NCBI RefSeq assembly: GCF_943913055.1
Contig: NZ_CALTWS010000099.1
Span: 1 to 9,915, forward strand
Source: an uncultured Brevundimonas sp.
GTDB taxonomy: Bacteria; Pseudomonadota; Alphaproteobacteria; Caulobacterales; Caulobacteraceae
Reading direction: 5' to 3'
Length of the DNA: 9,915 bases
The notes beneath the pieces were generated by a model. The model searched no databases, was not told where the DNA came from, and saw only the letters and a program-made list of their open reading frames with translations. The translations under genes and the position numbers were made by a program. Positions 1 through 6,361 of the stretch are shown here, in pieces. Position 1 is the first letter of the stretch. The number at the start of each line of letters is the position of its first letter.

Positions 1-102
1 CGGAGGTTCCCCACCCGATCCCATTCCGAACTCGGTCGTTAAGCCCTCCAGAGCCGATGGTACTCCGTCTCAAGGCGTGGGAGAGTAGGTCGCCGCCGGG
101 TC
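1..102 (+). rRNA. rrf: 5S ribosomal RNA, 3' part (5' end outside window)
   Basis: This is the 3' portion of 5S rRNA, a component of the large ribosomal subunit. The conserved core is plain: the loop segment CCGATCCCATTCCGAACTCG at 16-35, the GTTAAGCCCTCC block at 39-50, the GATGGTACT segment at 56-64, and the closing GGGAGAGTAGGTCGCCGCC at 79-97. Roughly the first 15 to 20 bases, which form the 5' strand of helix I, lie outside the window. The 3' end is placed at about 102 by similarity to alphaproteobacterial 5S and could be off by a few bases. It is followed after about 76 bases by an initiator tRNA, the usual end of an alphaproteobacterial rrn operon. Confidence 0.95.
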
Positions 103-127
103 TACCAGTCGGATAGATGATTGTTTT

Positions 128-143
128 ACGGGGCGTTGCCCGT
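128..143 (+). repeat. Short hairpin in the 5S–tRNA spacer
   Basis: ACGGG at 128-132 and CCCGT at 139-143 are perfect inverted repeats around a 6-base loop. No T-run follows, so this does not look like a terminator. It lies between 5S and the initiator tRNA, where the rrn precursor must be cut, so it may be a processing element. That role is inferred from position only. Confidence 0.35.
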
Positions 144-178
144 TCTCTCGAACATTCTTCCTTTGCACTACCGTTTGC

Positions 179-255
<77 letters not shown>

Positions 256-264
256 AACAATCTC

Positions 265-298
265 AAAGCCCCGCTTGGCTCGCCAGCGGGGCTTTTTT
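265..298 (+). terminator. Intrinsic terminator of the rrn operon
   Basis: A perfect 11-bp inverted repeat, AAAGCCCCGCT (265-275) and AGCGGGGCTTT (285-295), encloses a 9-base loop and runs straight into six T residues (293-298). It lies 9 bases past the encoded CCA of the initiator tRNA. This is a textbook Rho-independent terminator ending the rRNA/tRNA transcript. The A-run on its left arm could give it some activity on the minus strand as well. Confidence 0.93.
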
Positions 299-326
299 GC
301 TGTCCCGCATAAGGTCTCAAGGGCAT

Positions 327-354
327 TTCTCGACCCTTCGATCTCGGCTAGATC
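327..354 (+). promoter_or_regulatory. Candidate housekeeping promoter for the aldehyde dehydrogenase gene
   Basis: GCTAGATC at 347-354 matches the Caulobacter housekeeping -10 consensus GCTANAWC at every position. A weaker -35-like TTCTCGA at 327-333 lies 13 bases upstream, inside the 10-14 spacing known for that class (consensus TTGACGS). Transcription would begin near 359-361, on or just before the ATG at 361, and no Shine-Dalgarno sequence is visible. A leaderless mRNA is therefore the simplest reading. The -10 match is seen directly; promoter activity is inferred. Confidence 0.5.
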
Positions 355-360
355 ATCGTC

Positions 361-1803
361 ATGACAGACATTCTGGCGCTCTCCCACTGGATCGATGGCC
401 GAAGGGTCGAGGCTGAAAGGCCTGCAGAGGGGTTGAACCCGTCGGACACACGCGAGGTCGTGGCGCGGACGCCCGACGGCGGGTTGGCAGAGGTCGATGC
501 GGCTGTGGATGCCGCGCGCAGAGCCTTCCCGGCCTGGGCAGAGGCGTCGCCGGAAGTGCGGTCCGATGTGCTGGATCGGGCGGGCTCGCTTCTGATGGAG
601 CGCCGTGAAACGATCGGGCGATTGCTGTCGCGCGAAGAGGGCAAGACCCTGGCCGAGGGGATCGGCGAGACGGCGAGGGCGGCGCGCATCCTGAAGTATT
701 TCGCGGGCGAGGCGCTGCGGCTGCACGGACAGAACCTGGCCTCGGTGCGGCCCGGGGTGGAGGTCCAGACCTGGCGTCAGCCGGTCGGAGTGTTTGGTCT
801 GATCACGCCCTGGAACTTCCCGATCGCCATCCCAGCCTGGAAGGCAGCACCCGCTTTGGCCTTCGGCAATACGGTGGTGATGAAGGCGGCGGGGCCGACA
901 CCGGCGACGGCCGAGGCGCTGGTCGCCATCCTGCACGAAGCGGGGCTGCCGAATGGTGTGATGAACCTGGTCATCGGGCGTGGCGGCGTGGGGCAGGCGA
1001 TCGTGGATCATCCGGAGGTTGACGGGATCAGCTTCACCGGCTCGCAAGGCGTGGGGGCCGGCGTGGCCATGGGGGCGGCCAAGCGTCAGGCGCGCGTCCA
1101 GCTGGAGATGGGCGGCAAGAATCCGCTGATCGTGCTGGACGACGCCGATCTGGACCGGGCCGTGGCCGTGGCGCTGGATGGCTGTTTCTATGCGACGGGT
1201 CAGCGTTGCACGGCGTCCAGCCGTCTGATCGTGCAGGACGGCATTCACGACCGGTTCGTGGCGGCGCTGTCGGAGCGGCTGGCGGCGCTGAAGGTCGGCC
1301 ATGCGCTGGATCCGGCGACCAATATCGGCCCGGCGGTCAGCGAGGCGCAGATGGAGACGTCGTATCGCTACATCGACATCGCGACCGGCGAGGGCGGGCG
1401 AGTGGCCCAGGGCGGGCGGCGTCTGACGCTGGAGACGCCCGGCTGGTACGTCGATCCGACCCTGATCGTCCATACGGCCCCGGACATGCGGATCAATACC
1501 GAAGAGGTGTTCGGCCCGGTCGCCTCGGTCATCCGGGCCGGCGATTACGAACAGGCGCTGGAGATCGCCAACGGCGTCGAGTTCGGCCTGTCGGCGGGCA
1601 TCGTCACGACCTCGCTGAAGCATGCGCGGGATTTCCAGCGACGGGCGAAGGCGGGGATGGTCATGGTCAATCTGCCGACGGCAGGCGTGGACTATCACGT
1701 GCCGTTCGGGGGGACGAAGAAGTCAAGCTATGGCCCGCGCGAGCAGGGCTTTGCGGCGGCGGATTTCTTTACCCAGACGAAGACGGGATACAGCTTCAGC
1801 TGA
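361..1803 (+). CDS. NAD(P)-dependent aldehyde dehydrogenase, probably 2,5-dioxopentanoate (alpha-ketoglutaric semialdehyde) dehydrogenase
   Basis: A 480-residue soluble enzyme of the aldehyde dehydrogenase superfamily, full length for the family. The expected residues are present: catalytic Asn152 in TPWNFP, cofactor Lys175, the FTGS turn at 225-228 of the nucleotide-binding fold, general-base Glu249 in LEMGGKNP, nucleophile Cys283 in GQRCTASSR, and Glu382 in EEVFGP. Spacing and style (for example GQRCTASSR and MVNLPTAGVDYHVPFGG) most resemble enzymes that oxidise alpha-ketoglutaric semialdehyde to 2-oxoglutarate at the end of non-phosphorylating pentose or hexarate breakdown; Caulobacter uses such an enzyme in xylose degradation. 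No sugar genes lie nearby, so the substrate is uncertain and succinate-semialdehyde or another aldehyde is possible. The common KPA/KPS after the cofactor lysine reads KAA here. The ATG at 361 is kept because the protein aligns from its first residues. No ribosome binding site is seen, in line with a leaderless start. Confidence 0.9.
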   Translation: MTDILALSHWIDGRRVEAERPAEGLNPSDTREVVARTPDGGLAEVDAAVDAARRAFPAWAEASPEVRSDVLDRAGSLLMERRETIGRLLSREEGKTLAEGIGETARAARILKYFAGEALRLHGQNLASVRPGVEVQTWRQPVGVFGLITPWNFPIAIPAWKAAPALAFGNTVVMKAAGPTPATAEALVAILHEAGLPNGVMNLVIGRGGVGQAIVDHPEVDGISFTGSQGVGAGVAMGAAKRQARVQLEMGGKNPLIVLDDADLDRAVAVALDGCFYATGQRCTASSRLIVQDGIHDRFVAALSERLAALKVGHALDPATNIGPAVSEAQMETSYRYIDIATGEGGRVAQGGRRLTLETPGWYVDPTLIVHTAPDMRINTEEVFGPVASVIRAGDYEQALEIANGVEFGLSAGIVTTSLKHARDFQRRAKAGMVMVNLPTAGVDYHVPFGGTKKSSYGPREQGFAAADFFTQTKTGYSFS

Positions 1804-1806
1804 GGC

Positions 1807-2262
1807 CTACAGGCTGAGCACAACGACCCAGGCCGCGTGGGCCATCAGCCAGAGGATGGCCACGAAGTTGAGGGTGAAGACCTGGCCGCGCAGGGCGACA
1901 TTGTCGCCGGTGCACTGAACCGCGCTGTGGATCACTCGCCCGATCAGGAACAGCCAGGCGGCGGCGACGTCTAGCGTGTTGATCTGCCCGGTCAGGATCA
2001 GCAGGCCGAGGGCGATCCAGGCAAACACAGGGGCCTCGAACTGGTTGGCCAGATTGCGCTGGATGCGGGCGGACAGACGCGGGTCGCCGTCGCCCCGGGC
2101 GAAGTCGGCCTTGGTGGCCTGTCCCCGTTTGACGACGATCAGCCGTGTCCATGTCAGGACGACGTAGAGGCCGACGATCAGGCCGAAATGCAGAACCATC
2201 GGAACCAGGGCCCAGGCGGCGAGCGCCGTCAGAGCCGGTTCCGATGTCTGCAGGCCGATCAT
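1807..2262 (-). CDS. MAPEG family integral membrane protein
   Basis: A 151-residue hydrophobic protein with about four predicted membrane helices, near residues 12-38, 76-93, 98-115 and 128-150. The MAPEG signature lies after the first helix: the segment SARIQRNLANQFEAP (64-78) carries the conserved Arg, Asn, Glu and Pro. The family is named for membrane proteins of eicosanoid and glutathione metabolism. Bacterial members are mostly uncharacterised, and some may conjugate glutathione to lipophilic compounds. The start ATG is 5 bases downstream of the ileS stop, so it is almost certainly expressed from the ileS transcript, perhaps by translational coupling. The stop is 3 bases from the stop of the convergent aldehyde dehydrogenase gene, with no terminator hairpin between them. 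In many proteobacteria lspA holds this place after ileS; it is not here. Confidence 0.85.
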   Translation of the reverse strand: MIGLQTSEPALTALAAWALVPMVLHFGLIVGLYVVLTWTRLIVVKRGQATKADFARGDGDPRLSARIQRNLANQFEAPVFAWIALGLLILTGQINTLDVAAAWLFLIGRVIHSAVQCTGDNVALRGQVFTLNFVAILWLMAHAAWVVVLSL

Positions 2263-2267
2263 GGTCG

Positions 2268-5200
2268 TCAGGCTCGCGCCGCGTCCCAGGCCCGGACGGC
2301 GTCCGCATCGCGAGCGCTGAGGTCTGGGTAGGCGGGGTCGGAACCGACGTCAGGGACGCGGCGCCAGGAGCGGGCGCATTTGGGTAGCGTTTCAACAGCC
2401 ACTTTGACGACGGCGAAGGGAGCTGTCGCTGATCTGCTCGCCAGCTCGAAAGCTGGCACATCGTGATGGTCCCAATCGTCAAGATCGACTTGGTTGCTGC
2501 GGTCCATGAGCCGTGCGCCGCTCGTCCTGAAGACCTCAGCGGAGAACGCGTCATCGTCGCCAAAGTGCTTGATCATCTCAGCGTCTAACAAGACTGAAAC
2601 AAAGGCGTCCAAGCCTCCTCCAATCCGCTTTTCTCGCCGATCAACCTCGAGAGCCGCGTTGACGACTTCGAGCACCTCTTGGATTGCTTCCCAACGCGCC
2701 GCCTCATCTTCATTCCGCCACTCCCCCGGCGTGTCCGGGATCACCCGCGCGCAGTTCGAGCCGCCGTCCGGGAACCGCGTCCCCCAGGCCTCTTCCATCG
2801 TGAACGGCGTCAGCGGAGCCAGCCAGGCCGTCAGGCGCATGAAGACCTCGTCCATCACCGTGCGGGCGGCGCGCCTGCGGATGGCATCGGGGCGGTCGCA
2901 GTACAGGCTGTCCTTGCGGATGTCGAAATACAGGGCCGACAGGTCGCCGGAGCAGAACTCCAGCACGGGGCGGACCACGTCCTGGAAGCGGTATTCGGCA
3001 TAGGCCTGACGCACCTGACCATCCAGTTCATGCAGGCGATGCAGGATGAATTTCTCCAGCGGCGGCATCTGATCGTAGTCGGTCAGGCGCTCGGCCTCGT
3101 CGAAGCCGTCCAGCGCGCCCAGCAGATAGCGGACCGTGTTCCTCAGCTTGCGATAGGCATCGACCGTGGTCTGCAGGATCTGCTTTCCGATCCGCTGGTC
3201 CTCGGCATAGTCGACCAGGGCGACCCACAGGCGCAGGATATCGGCACCAGATTCCTTGATGACGACGGCCGGGTCCGTGGTGTTGCCCTTGGACTTGGAC
3301 ATCTTCTCCCCGTTCTCGTCCTGGGTGAAGCCGTGGGTCAGGACGGCCTCATAGGGGGCGCGGCCACGGGTGCCGGAGCCTTCGAGCAGGTTGGACTGGA
3401 ACCAGCCGCGATGCTGGTCCGAGCCTTCGAGATACAGGTTCGCCGGCCAGTGCGAGGGGCGGTCGCCCGTATAGCCATGGGCCGGATCCCGCGCCTCCAG
3501 CGTTAAGGCATGGGTGCAGCCGCTGTCGAACCAGACGTCCAGGATGTCGGTGATCTTCTCGTAGCGGGCCGGGTCGTGCGCCCCCAGGAAGTCGGCGTCG
3601 GGTCGGTCGAACCAGGCGTCGGCCCCACCCTCGGCGATGGCGATCAGGATGCGGGCATCGACCTCCGAATCGTGCAGCGGATGGCCGGTGTGCTTGTCGA
3701 CATACATGGCCAGGGGCGTGCCCCAGGCGCGCTGGCGGCTGATCAGCCAGTCGGGGCGACCCTCGACCATGGTGCGGATGCGGTTCTTGCCCGCCGCCGG
3801 GTAGAAGGCGGTGGTGTCGATGGCGTTCAAGGCCGTCTCGCGCAGGGTGTCGCCGGACTTCAGGGGTTGATCCATGCGGATGAACCATTGCGGCGTGTTG
3901 CGGAAGATGATCGGGGCCTTGGAGCGCCAGCTGTGCGGATAGGAATGCTCCAGCCGCCCGCGCGCCAGAAGTGTGCCCGCCTCGATCAGCTTTTCGATGA
4001 CGGCGGGATTGGCCGAGCCGAACTTGCCGGTCTTCTTGCCCTCGGTTTCCAGTACTTTCAGGCCCGCGAACAGGGGGACGTGCGGATAGTAGGCACCGTC
4101 GGGATCGACGGTATCCGGCACCTCCTTGTGGCCGTGCGCCTTCCAGACCTCATAGTCGTCCGCGCCATGGCCTGGCGCGGTGTGGACAAAGCCGGTGCCG
4201 GCATCGTCGGTGACGTGGTCGCCCGACAGCAGGGGCACGGAAAAGCCATAGCCGCTATCCAGCGCGGCCAGCGGATGGGCGCACTCCAGGCCCGAAGGGT
4301 CGATGTCATAGACGCGGGTCCAGGTCGCGATCTTCGCCGCCCTGAAGACGTCCTCGGCCAGCTTGTCGGCGATGATGAAGCGGTCGCCCGGCTTGGCCCA
4401 GGGTTCGAACTCCAGCCCGGTTTCCAGCGACGCGACCTCGTACAGGCCGTAGTCGATGTCGGGACCATAGCTGATCGCGCGGTTGGCAGGGATGGTCCAG
4501 GGCGTGGTGGTCCAGATCACCACCGACGGCGTCTGGGTGCGGAAGGCCAAGAGGTCGTCCGGATGGCTGTCGGACGTGCCGACGACCGGGAACTTCACCC
4601 AGATCGTGGGGCTGACATGGTCGTGGTATTCGATCTCGGCCTCGGCCAGGGCCGTGCGCTCGACCGGCGACCACATGACGGGCTTGGAGCCACGATACAG
4701 CTGGCCGGAGTTCTTGAACTTGTGGAACTCCGCGACGATGGCGGCCTCGGTCCCGAAGTCCATGGTCGCATAGCGGTTGTCCCAGTCGCCCAGGATGCCC
4801 AGGCGCTTGAACTGGTCGCGTTGCACGTCGATCCAGCCGGCGGCGTACTCGCGGCAGGCGGCACGGAACTCGGCCTTGGACACCTCGTCCTTGCGGCGGC
4901 CCTTGGCGCGATACTGTTCCTCGATCTTCCATTCGATCGGCAGGCCGTGGCAGTCCCAGCCGGGGACGAAATCGACGTCCTTGCCCAGCAGGAACTGGCT
5001 GCGGACCACGAAGTCCTTCAGCGTCTTGTTCAGGGCGTGGCCGATGTGGATGTCGCCATTGGCATAGGGCGGACCGTCGTGAAGAACATACAGGGGCGCG
5101 CCCTGGGCCTGTCGCGCCTTGCGAAGGGTCGAATAGAGGTCGCCCCATTGCTCCAGGATCAGCGGCTCCTTTTGCGGCAGGCCGCCCCGCATGGGGAAGG

Positions 5201-5282
5201 GCGTCTCGGGCAGGAAGACGGTCTCGCGATAATCGCGGCCCGTCGCGGCGTCGGTCGGGGTGTCGGGTGTGGCGTCGGCCAT
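2268..5282 (-). CDS. ileS: Isoleucyl-tRNA synthetase (IleRS)
   Basis: A 1004-residue class Ia aminoacyl-tRNA synthetase that charges tRNA-Ile with isoleucine in the cytoplasm. The HIGH motif is at 79-82 (DIHIGH), the KMSKS loop at 660-664 (GEKMSKSKGN), and the CP1 editing domain shows WTTTPWTIPAN (257-267) and GHGADDYEVW (371-380), which removes mischarged valine. The anticodon-binding helical domain follows from about 740. The C-terminal zinc-binding region is degraded: only the first cysteine of the first CxxC survives (C969 in KCARSW), and the second pair is absent. Codon use changes abruptly at residues of about 855-969, described separately. The start ATG is chosen because the N-terminal segment up to FLPETPFPMRGGLP is family-like; the Shine-Dalgarno (GGA about 11 bases upstream) is weak. 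ribF usually precedes ileS, but here a divergent toxin-like unit separates them, so ileS should need its own promoter. Confidence 0.98.
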   Translation of the reverse strand: MADATPDTPTDAATGRDYRETVFLPETPFPMRGGLPQKEPLILEQWGDLYSTLRKARQAQGAPLYVLHDGPPYANGDIHIGHALNKTLKDFVVRSQFLLGKDVDFVPGWDCHGLPIEWKIEEQYRAKGRRKDEVSKAEFRAACREYAAGWIDVQRDQFKRLGILGDWDNRYATMDFGTEAAIVAEFHKFKNSGQLYRGSKPVMWSPVERTALAEAEIEYHDHVSPTIWVKFPVVGTSDSHPDDLLAFRTQTPSVVIWTTTPWTIPANRAISYGPDIDYGLYEVASLETGLEFEPWAKPGDRFIIADKLAEDVFRAAKIATWTRVYDIDPSGLECAHPLAALDSGYGFSVPLLSGDHVTDDAGTGFVHTAPGHGADDYEVWKAHGHKEVPDTVDPDGAYYPHVPLFAGLKVLETEGKKTGKFGSANPAVIEKLIEAGTLLARGRLEHSYPHSWRSKAPIIFRNTPQWFIRMDQPLKSGDTLRETALNAIDTTAFYPAAGKNRIRTMVEGRPDWLISRQRAWGTPLAMYVDKHTGHPLHDSEVDARILIAIAEGGADAWFDRPDADFLGAHDPARYEKITDILDVWFDSGCTHALTLEARDPAHGYTGDRPSHWPANLYLEGSDQHRGWFQSNLLEGSGTRGRAPYEAVLTHGFTQDENGEKMSKSKGNTTDPAVVIKESGADILRLWVALVDYAEDQRIGKQILQTTVDAYRKLRNTVRYLLGALDGFDEAERLTDYDQMPPLEKFILHRLHELDGQVRQAYAEYRFQDVVRPVLEFCSGDLSALYFDIRKDSLYCDRPDAIRRRAARTVMDEVFMRLTAWLAPLTPFTMEEAWGTRFPDGGSNCARVIPDTPGEWRNEDEAARWEAIQEVLEVVNAALEVDRREKRIGGGLDAFVSVLLDAEMIKHFGDDDAFSAEVFRTSGARLMDRSNQVDLDDWDHHDVPAFELASRSATAPFAVVKVAVETLPKCARSWRRVPDVGSDPAYPDLSARDADAVRAWDAARA
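2378..2715 (-). other. Compositionally atypical patch within the 3' end of ileS
   Basis: This stretch encodes IleRS residues of about 856-969. By hand count, 2401-2700 is about 58% GC (173 of 300), while a sample block further into the same gene (3361-3420) is 70%. Codons that are rare in high-GC Caulobacterales cluster here: adjacent TTG-TTA (Leu), AGA and AGG (Arg), CTA (Leu), GGA-GGA (Gly), CGA, and many GCT, GTT and GAA. The reading frame is intact and the protein remains IleRS-like. The edges are approximate. Gene conversion with a foreign ileS allele, or relaxed constraint on the C-terminal domain, would both fit. Confidence 0.6.
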
Positions 5283-5327
5283 ATCAGTCGTCCAAGGCGT
5301 ATCTTCGGGTGATCGTTCGCGGTGGTG

Positions 5328-5389
5328 TTTCGATCCCGGCGAGCACGGGGCTAGGGCCCTGCGGCGCTACGCCGGGCGGCTAATCGAAA
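5328..5389 (-). promoter_or_regulatory. Bulged 14-bp inverted repeat in the ileS leader
   Basis: TTTCGATCCCGGCG at 5328-5341 pairs with CGCCGGG (5370-5376) plus ATCGAAA (5383-5389). All 14 bases of one arm are matched, with a 6-base bulge (5377-5382) in the other. The 28-base loop holds the palindrome AGGGCCCT (5353-5360) and CGGCG (5362-5366). CGGCG could instead pair locally with CGCCG (5370-5374), giving a mutually exclusive hairpin. On the minus-strand transcript this lies about 45 to 107 bases before the ileS start. It may be a leader structure or attenuator-like switch; it has no U-run and no T-box features. No convincing ileS promoter was found in the 217-base gap 5283-5499. Confidence 0.4.
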
Positions 5390-5461
5390 TCGGGCGAAAC
5401 AGGCGGACGGTCATGGTGATCAACCTCTAGCAGAGCCGGACGGGGACACGCCATCCCGTGC

Positions 5462-5490
5462 TTGCCAAACCTTGGGTGCGGACCGATATT
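5462..5490 (+). promoter_or_regulatory. Candidate sigma-70 promoter of the toxin–antitoxin-like unit
   Basis: TTGCCA at 5462-5467 matches five of six bases of the -35 consensus. GATATT at 5485-5490 matches four of six of the -10, and the spacer is the ideal 17 bases. Transcription would begin near 5496-5498, within a few bases of the ATG at 5500, so the first gene would be translated from a nearly leaderless mRNA. There is no good Shine-Dalgarno before that ATG, which fits. Sequence matches are direct; function is inferred. Confidence 0.55.
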
Positions 5491-5496
5491 GATCGG
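5483..5496. promoter_or_regulatory. Palindrome over the -10 box, candidate autoregulatory operator
   Basis: CCGAT (5483-5487) and ATCGG (5492-5496) form a perfect inverted repeat with a 4-base centre (ATTG), overlapping the -10 and reaching the expected transcription start. Antitoxins, alone or with their toxin, commonly repress their own promoter through such a palindrome. The basic protein encoded immediately downstream is the natural candidate to bind it, but no recognisable DNA-binding fold was identified in that protein. Confidence 0.4.
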
Positions 5497-5499
5497 GCC

Positions 5500-5742
5500 A
5501 TGACAGACATTACCATCCAGCGCGTTCAAGGCTCGAGTCGACCCGGCAAGAAGCCCAAGGGTGTCACCGTCAAGCGGGTCACAACACCTGCCGGAGAAAC
5601 CGTGACTGTCCGGTCCATTGATGCCAACAGCCCGACCTTCGGCGAGGATTTCCTCTACGTCTTCGGTCGCAACGTCGCGGCGGCGCGTCGTCGAAACAAG
5701 GAAGTGCTGGGGACGCCGTCCGGTGTCGCTGGAAAGCGCTAG
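5500..5742 (+). CDS. Small basic protein, putative antitoxin partner of the zeta-like kinase
   Basis: An 80-residue protein of unnamed family. The N-terminal half is rich in K, V and T and looks like beta strands (about 19-42, PKGVTVKRVTTPAGETVTV). The C-terminal half looks like one long helix with a basic face (about 46-71, ending FGRNVAAARRRNKEVLG). It does not resemble the three-helix epsilon antitoxin, PezA with its helix-turn-helix, or a ribbon-helix-helix repressor. Its last 20 bases overlap the kinase gene and it lies first in the unit, the classical antitoxin position. The ATG at 5500 is preferred over the in-frame GTG at 5458 because the likely transcription start lies between them. 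Function is inferred only from this arrangement. It could instead be an accessory or substrate-side protein of the kinase. Confidence 0.65.
   Translation: MTDITIQRVQGSSRPGKKPKGVTVKRVTTPAGETVTVRSIDANSPTFGEDFLYVFGRNVAAARRRNKEVLGTPSGVAGKR
5709..5713 (+). promoter_or_regulatory. Ribosome binding site that sets the kinase start
   Basis: GGGGA ends 9 bases before the GTG at 5723 and lies inside the coding end of the putative antitoxin gene. It supports GTG 5723 over the in-frame upstream ATG at 5618, whose extra 35 residues are serine- and arginine-rich read-through of the overlapping gene rather than family sequence. Confidence 0.6.
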
Positions 5743-6361
5743 GAAGCCGCGTCTCTGGATCATTGCCGGACCGAACGGGTCGGGCAAAAGCACGGCCTAT
5801 GGCATGCTGAAGGCCGAGGAGACCGTCGGCTCGGTCTGGATCATTAATCCCGACCTGTTGGCCGGGCGCATTGCCGAACATGACCAAATCGACTTGGCGG
5901 AGGCGAACAGGTTGGCCGTCGAGCGCATTGAAGCCTGGCTTTATGCGTCTGTTGCGGCGCATCAGACCGTGGGTGTCGAGACCGTGCTATCGACATCAAA
6001 GTACCGTCGCCTGGTTGAAAGCGCCAAGGCGAATGGCTTCTCGGTGCGCATGCTGTTCGTTTATCTGGACAATCCCGATTTGAATGTCGAGCGGGTCAAG
6101 GTGCGAGTGGCTACGGGCGGGCATGCGGTGCCAGAAGACAAGATTCGGGCGCGCTGGTCGCGGTCATTCGATAACTTCGCCTGGTTTCTGCGGGAAGCCG
6201 ATACGGTGGACGTGTTCAATAATTCGGGTGCCGAACCCCGGCGAGTGCTGACCAAAAATGGAAACAGCCTGACAATCTTCGACGAGCCAGTCCCAGCAAT
6301 GAAGCAAGCTCTCGACGTGGCTTTTGGCAACGATATGCAGTGGGTCGGACCGGCTGATTAA
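5723..6361 (+). CDS. Zeta-toxin-like P-loop kinase (AAA/zeta toxin family)
   Basis: A 212-residue P-loop phosphotransferase starting at GTG. The Walker A motif GPNGSGKST is at 16-24. It is followed by WIINPDLLA (39-47), whose Asp44 occupies the place of the catalytic base of zeta/PezT toxins. VETVLST (85-91) and an Arg-rich stretch GGHAVPEDKIRARWSRS (132-148) follow; the latter probably provides arginines contacting the ATP phosphates. Well-studied zeta toxins phosphorylate UDP-N-acetylglucosamine and block cell-wall synthesis. This one belongs to a short branch with GGHxVP, whose substrate I cannot assign. The start overlaps the preceding gene by 20 bases, so the two should be translationally coupled. 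Hand counts over four 60-base lines give about 57% GC, lower than the neighbouring housekeeping genes, suggesting acquisition by transfer. The stop TAA overlaps the stop of convergent ribF. Toxicity is not shown by sequence; a metabolite kinase is the alternative. Confidence 0.85.
   Translation: MSLESARKPRLWIIAGPNGSGKSTAYGMLKAEETVGSVWIINPDLLAGRIAEHDQIDLAEANRLAVERIEAWLYASVAAHQTVGVETVLSTSKYRRLVESAKANGFSVRMLFVYLDNPDLNVERVKVRVATGGHAVPEDKIRARWSRSFDNFAWFLREADTVDVFNNSGAEPRRVLTKNGNSLTIFDEPVPAMKQALDVAFGNDMQWVGPAD

Noticed and set aside
3510..5312. A 600-codon plus-strand open frame opposite ileS
   Set aside because: It is a codon-position mirror of ileS, with low-complexity Gly/Val/Arg/Asp-rich sequence and no motifs. 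ileS on the other strand is certain.
5283..5499. A T-box riboswitch upstream of ileS
   Set aside because: No T-box sequence, specifier loop or terminator/antiterminator pair with a U-run was seen, and T-boxes are essentially a Gram-positive device.
5618..5722. An upstream ATG extension of the zeta-like kinase by 35 residues
   Set aside because: The extra residues are out-of-frame translation of the first gene, serine- and arginine-rich, and lack family similarity. A good GGGGA ribosome binding site precedes the GTG at 5723.
5380..5962. Minus-strand open frames of 137 and 127 codons opposite the antitoxin and toxin genes
   Set aside because: They overlap each other and the plus-strand pair, contain no recognisable domain and have no promoter or ribosome binding site. 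They are shadow frames.
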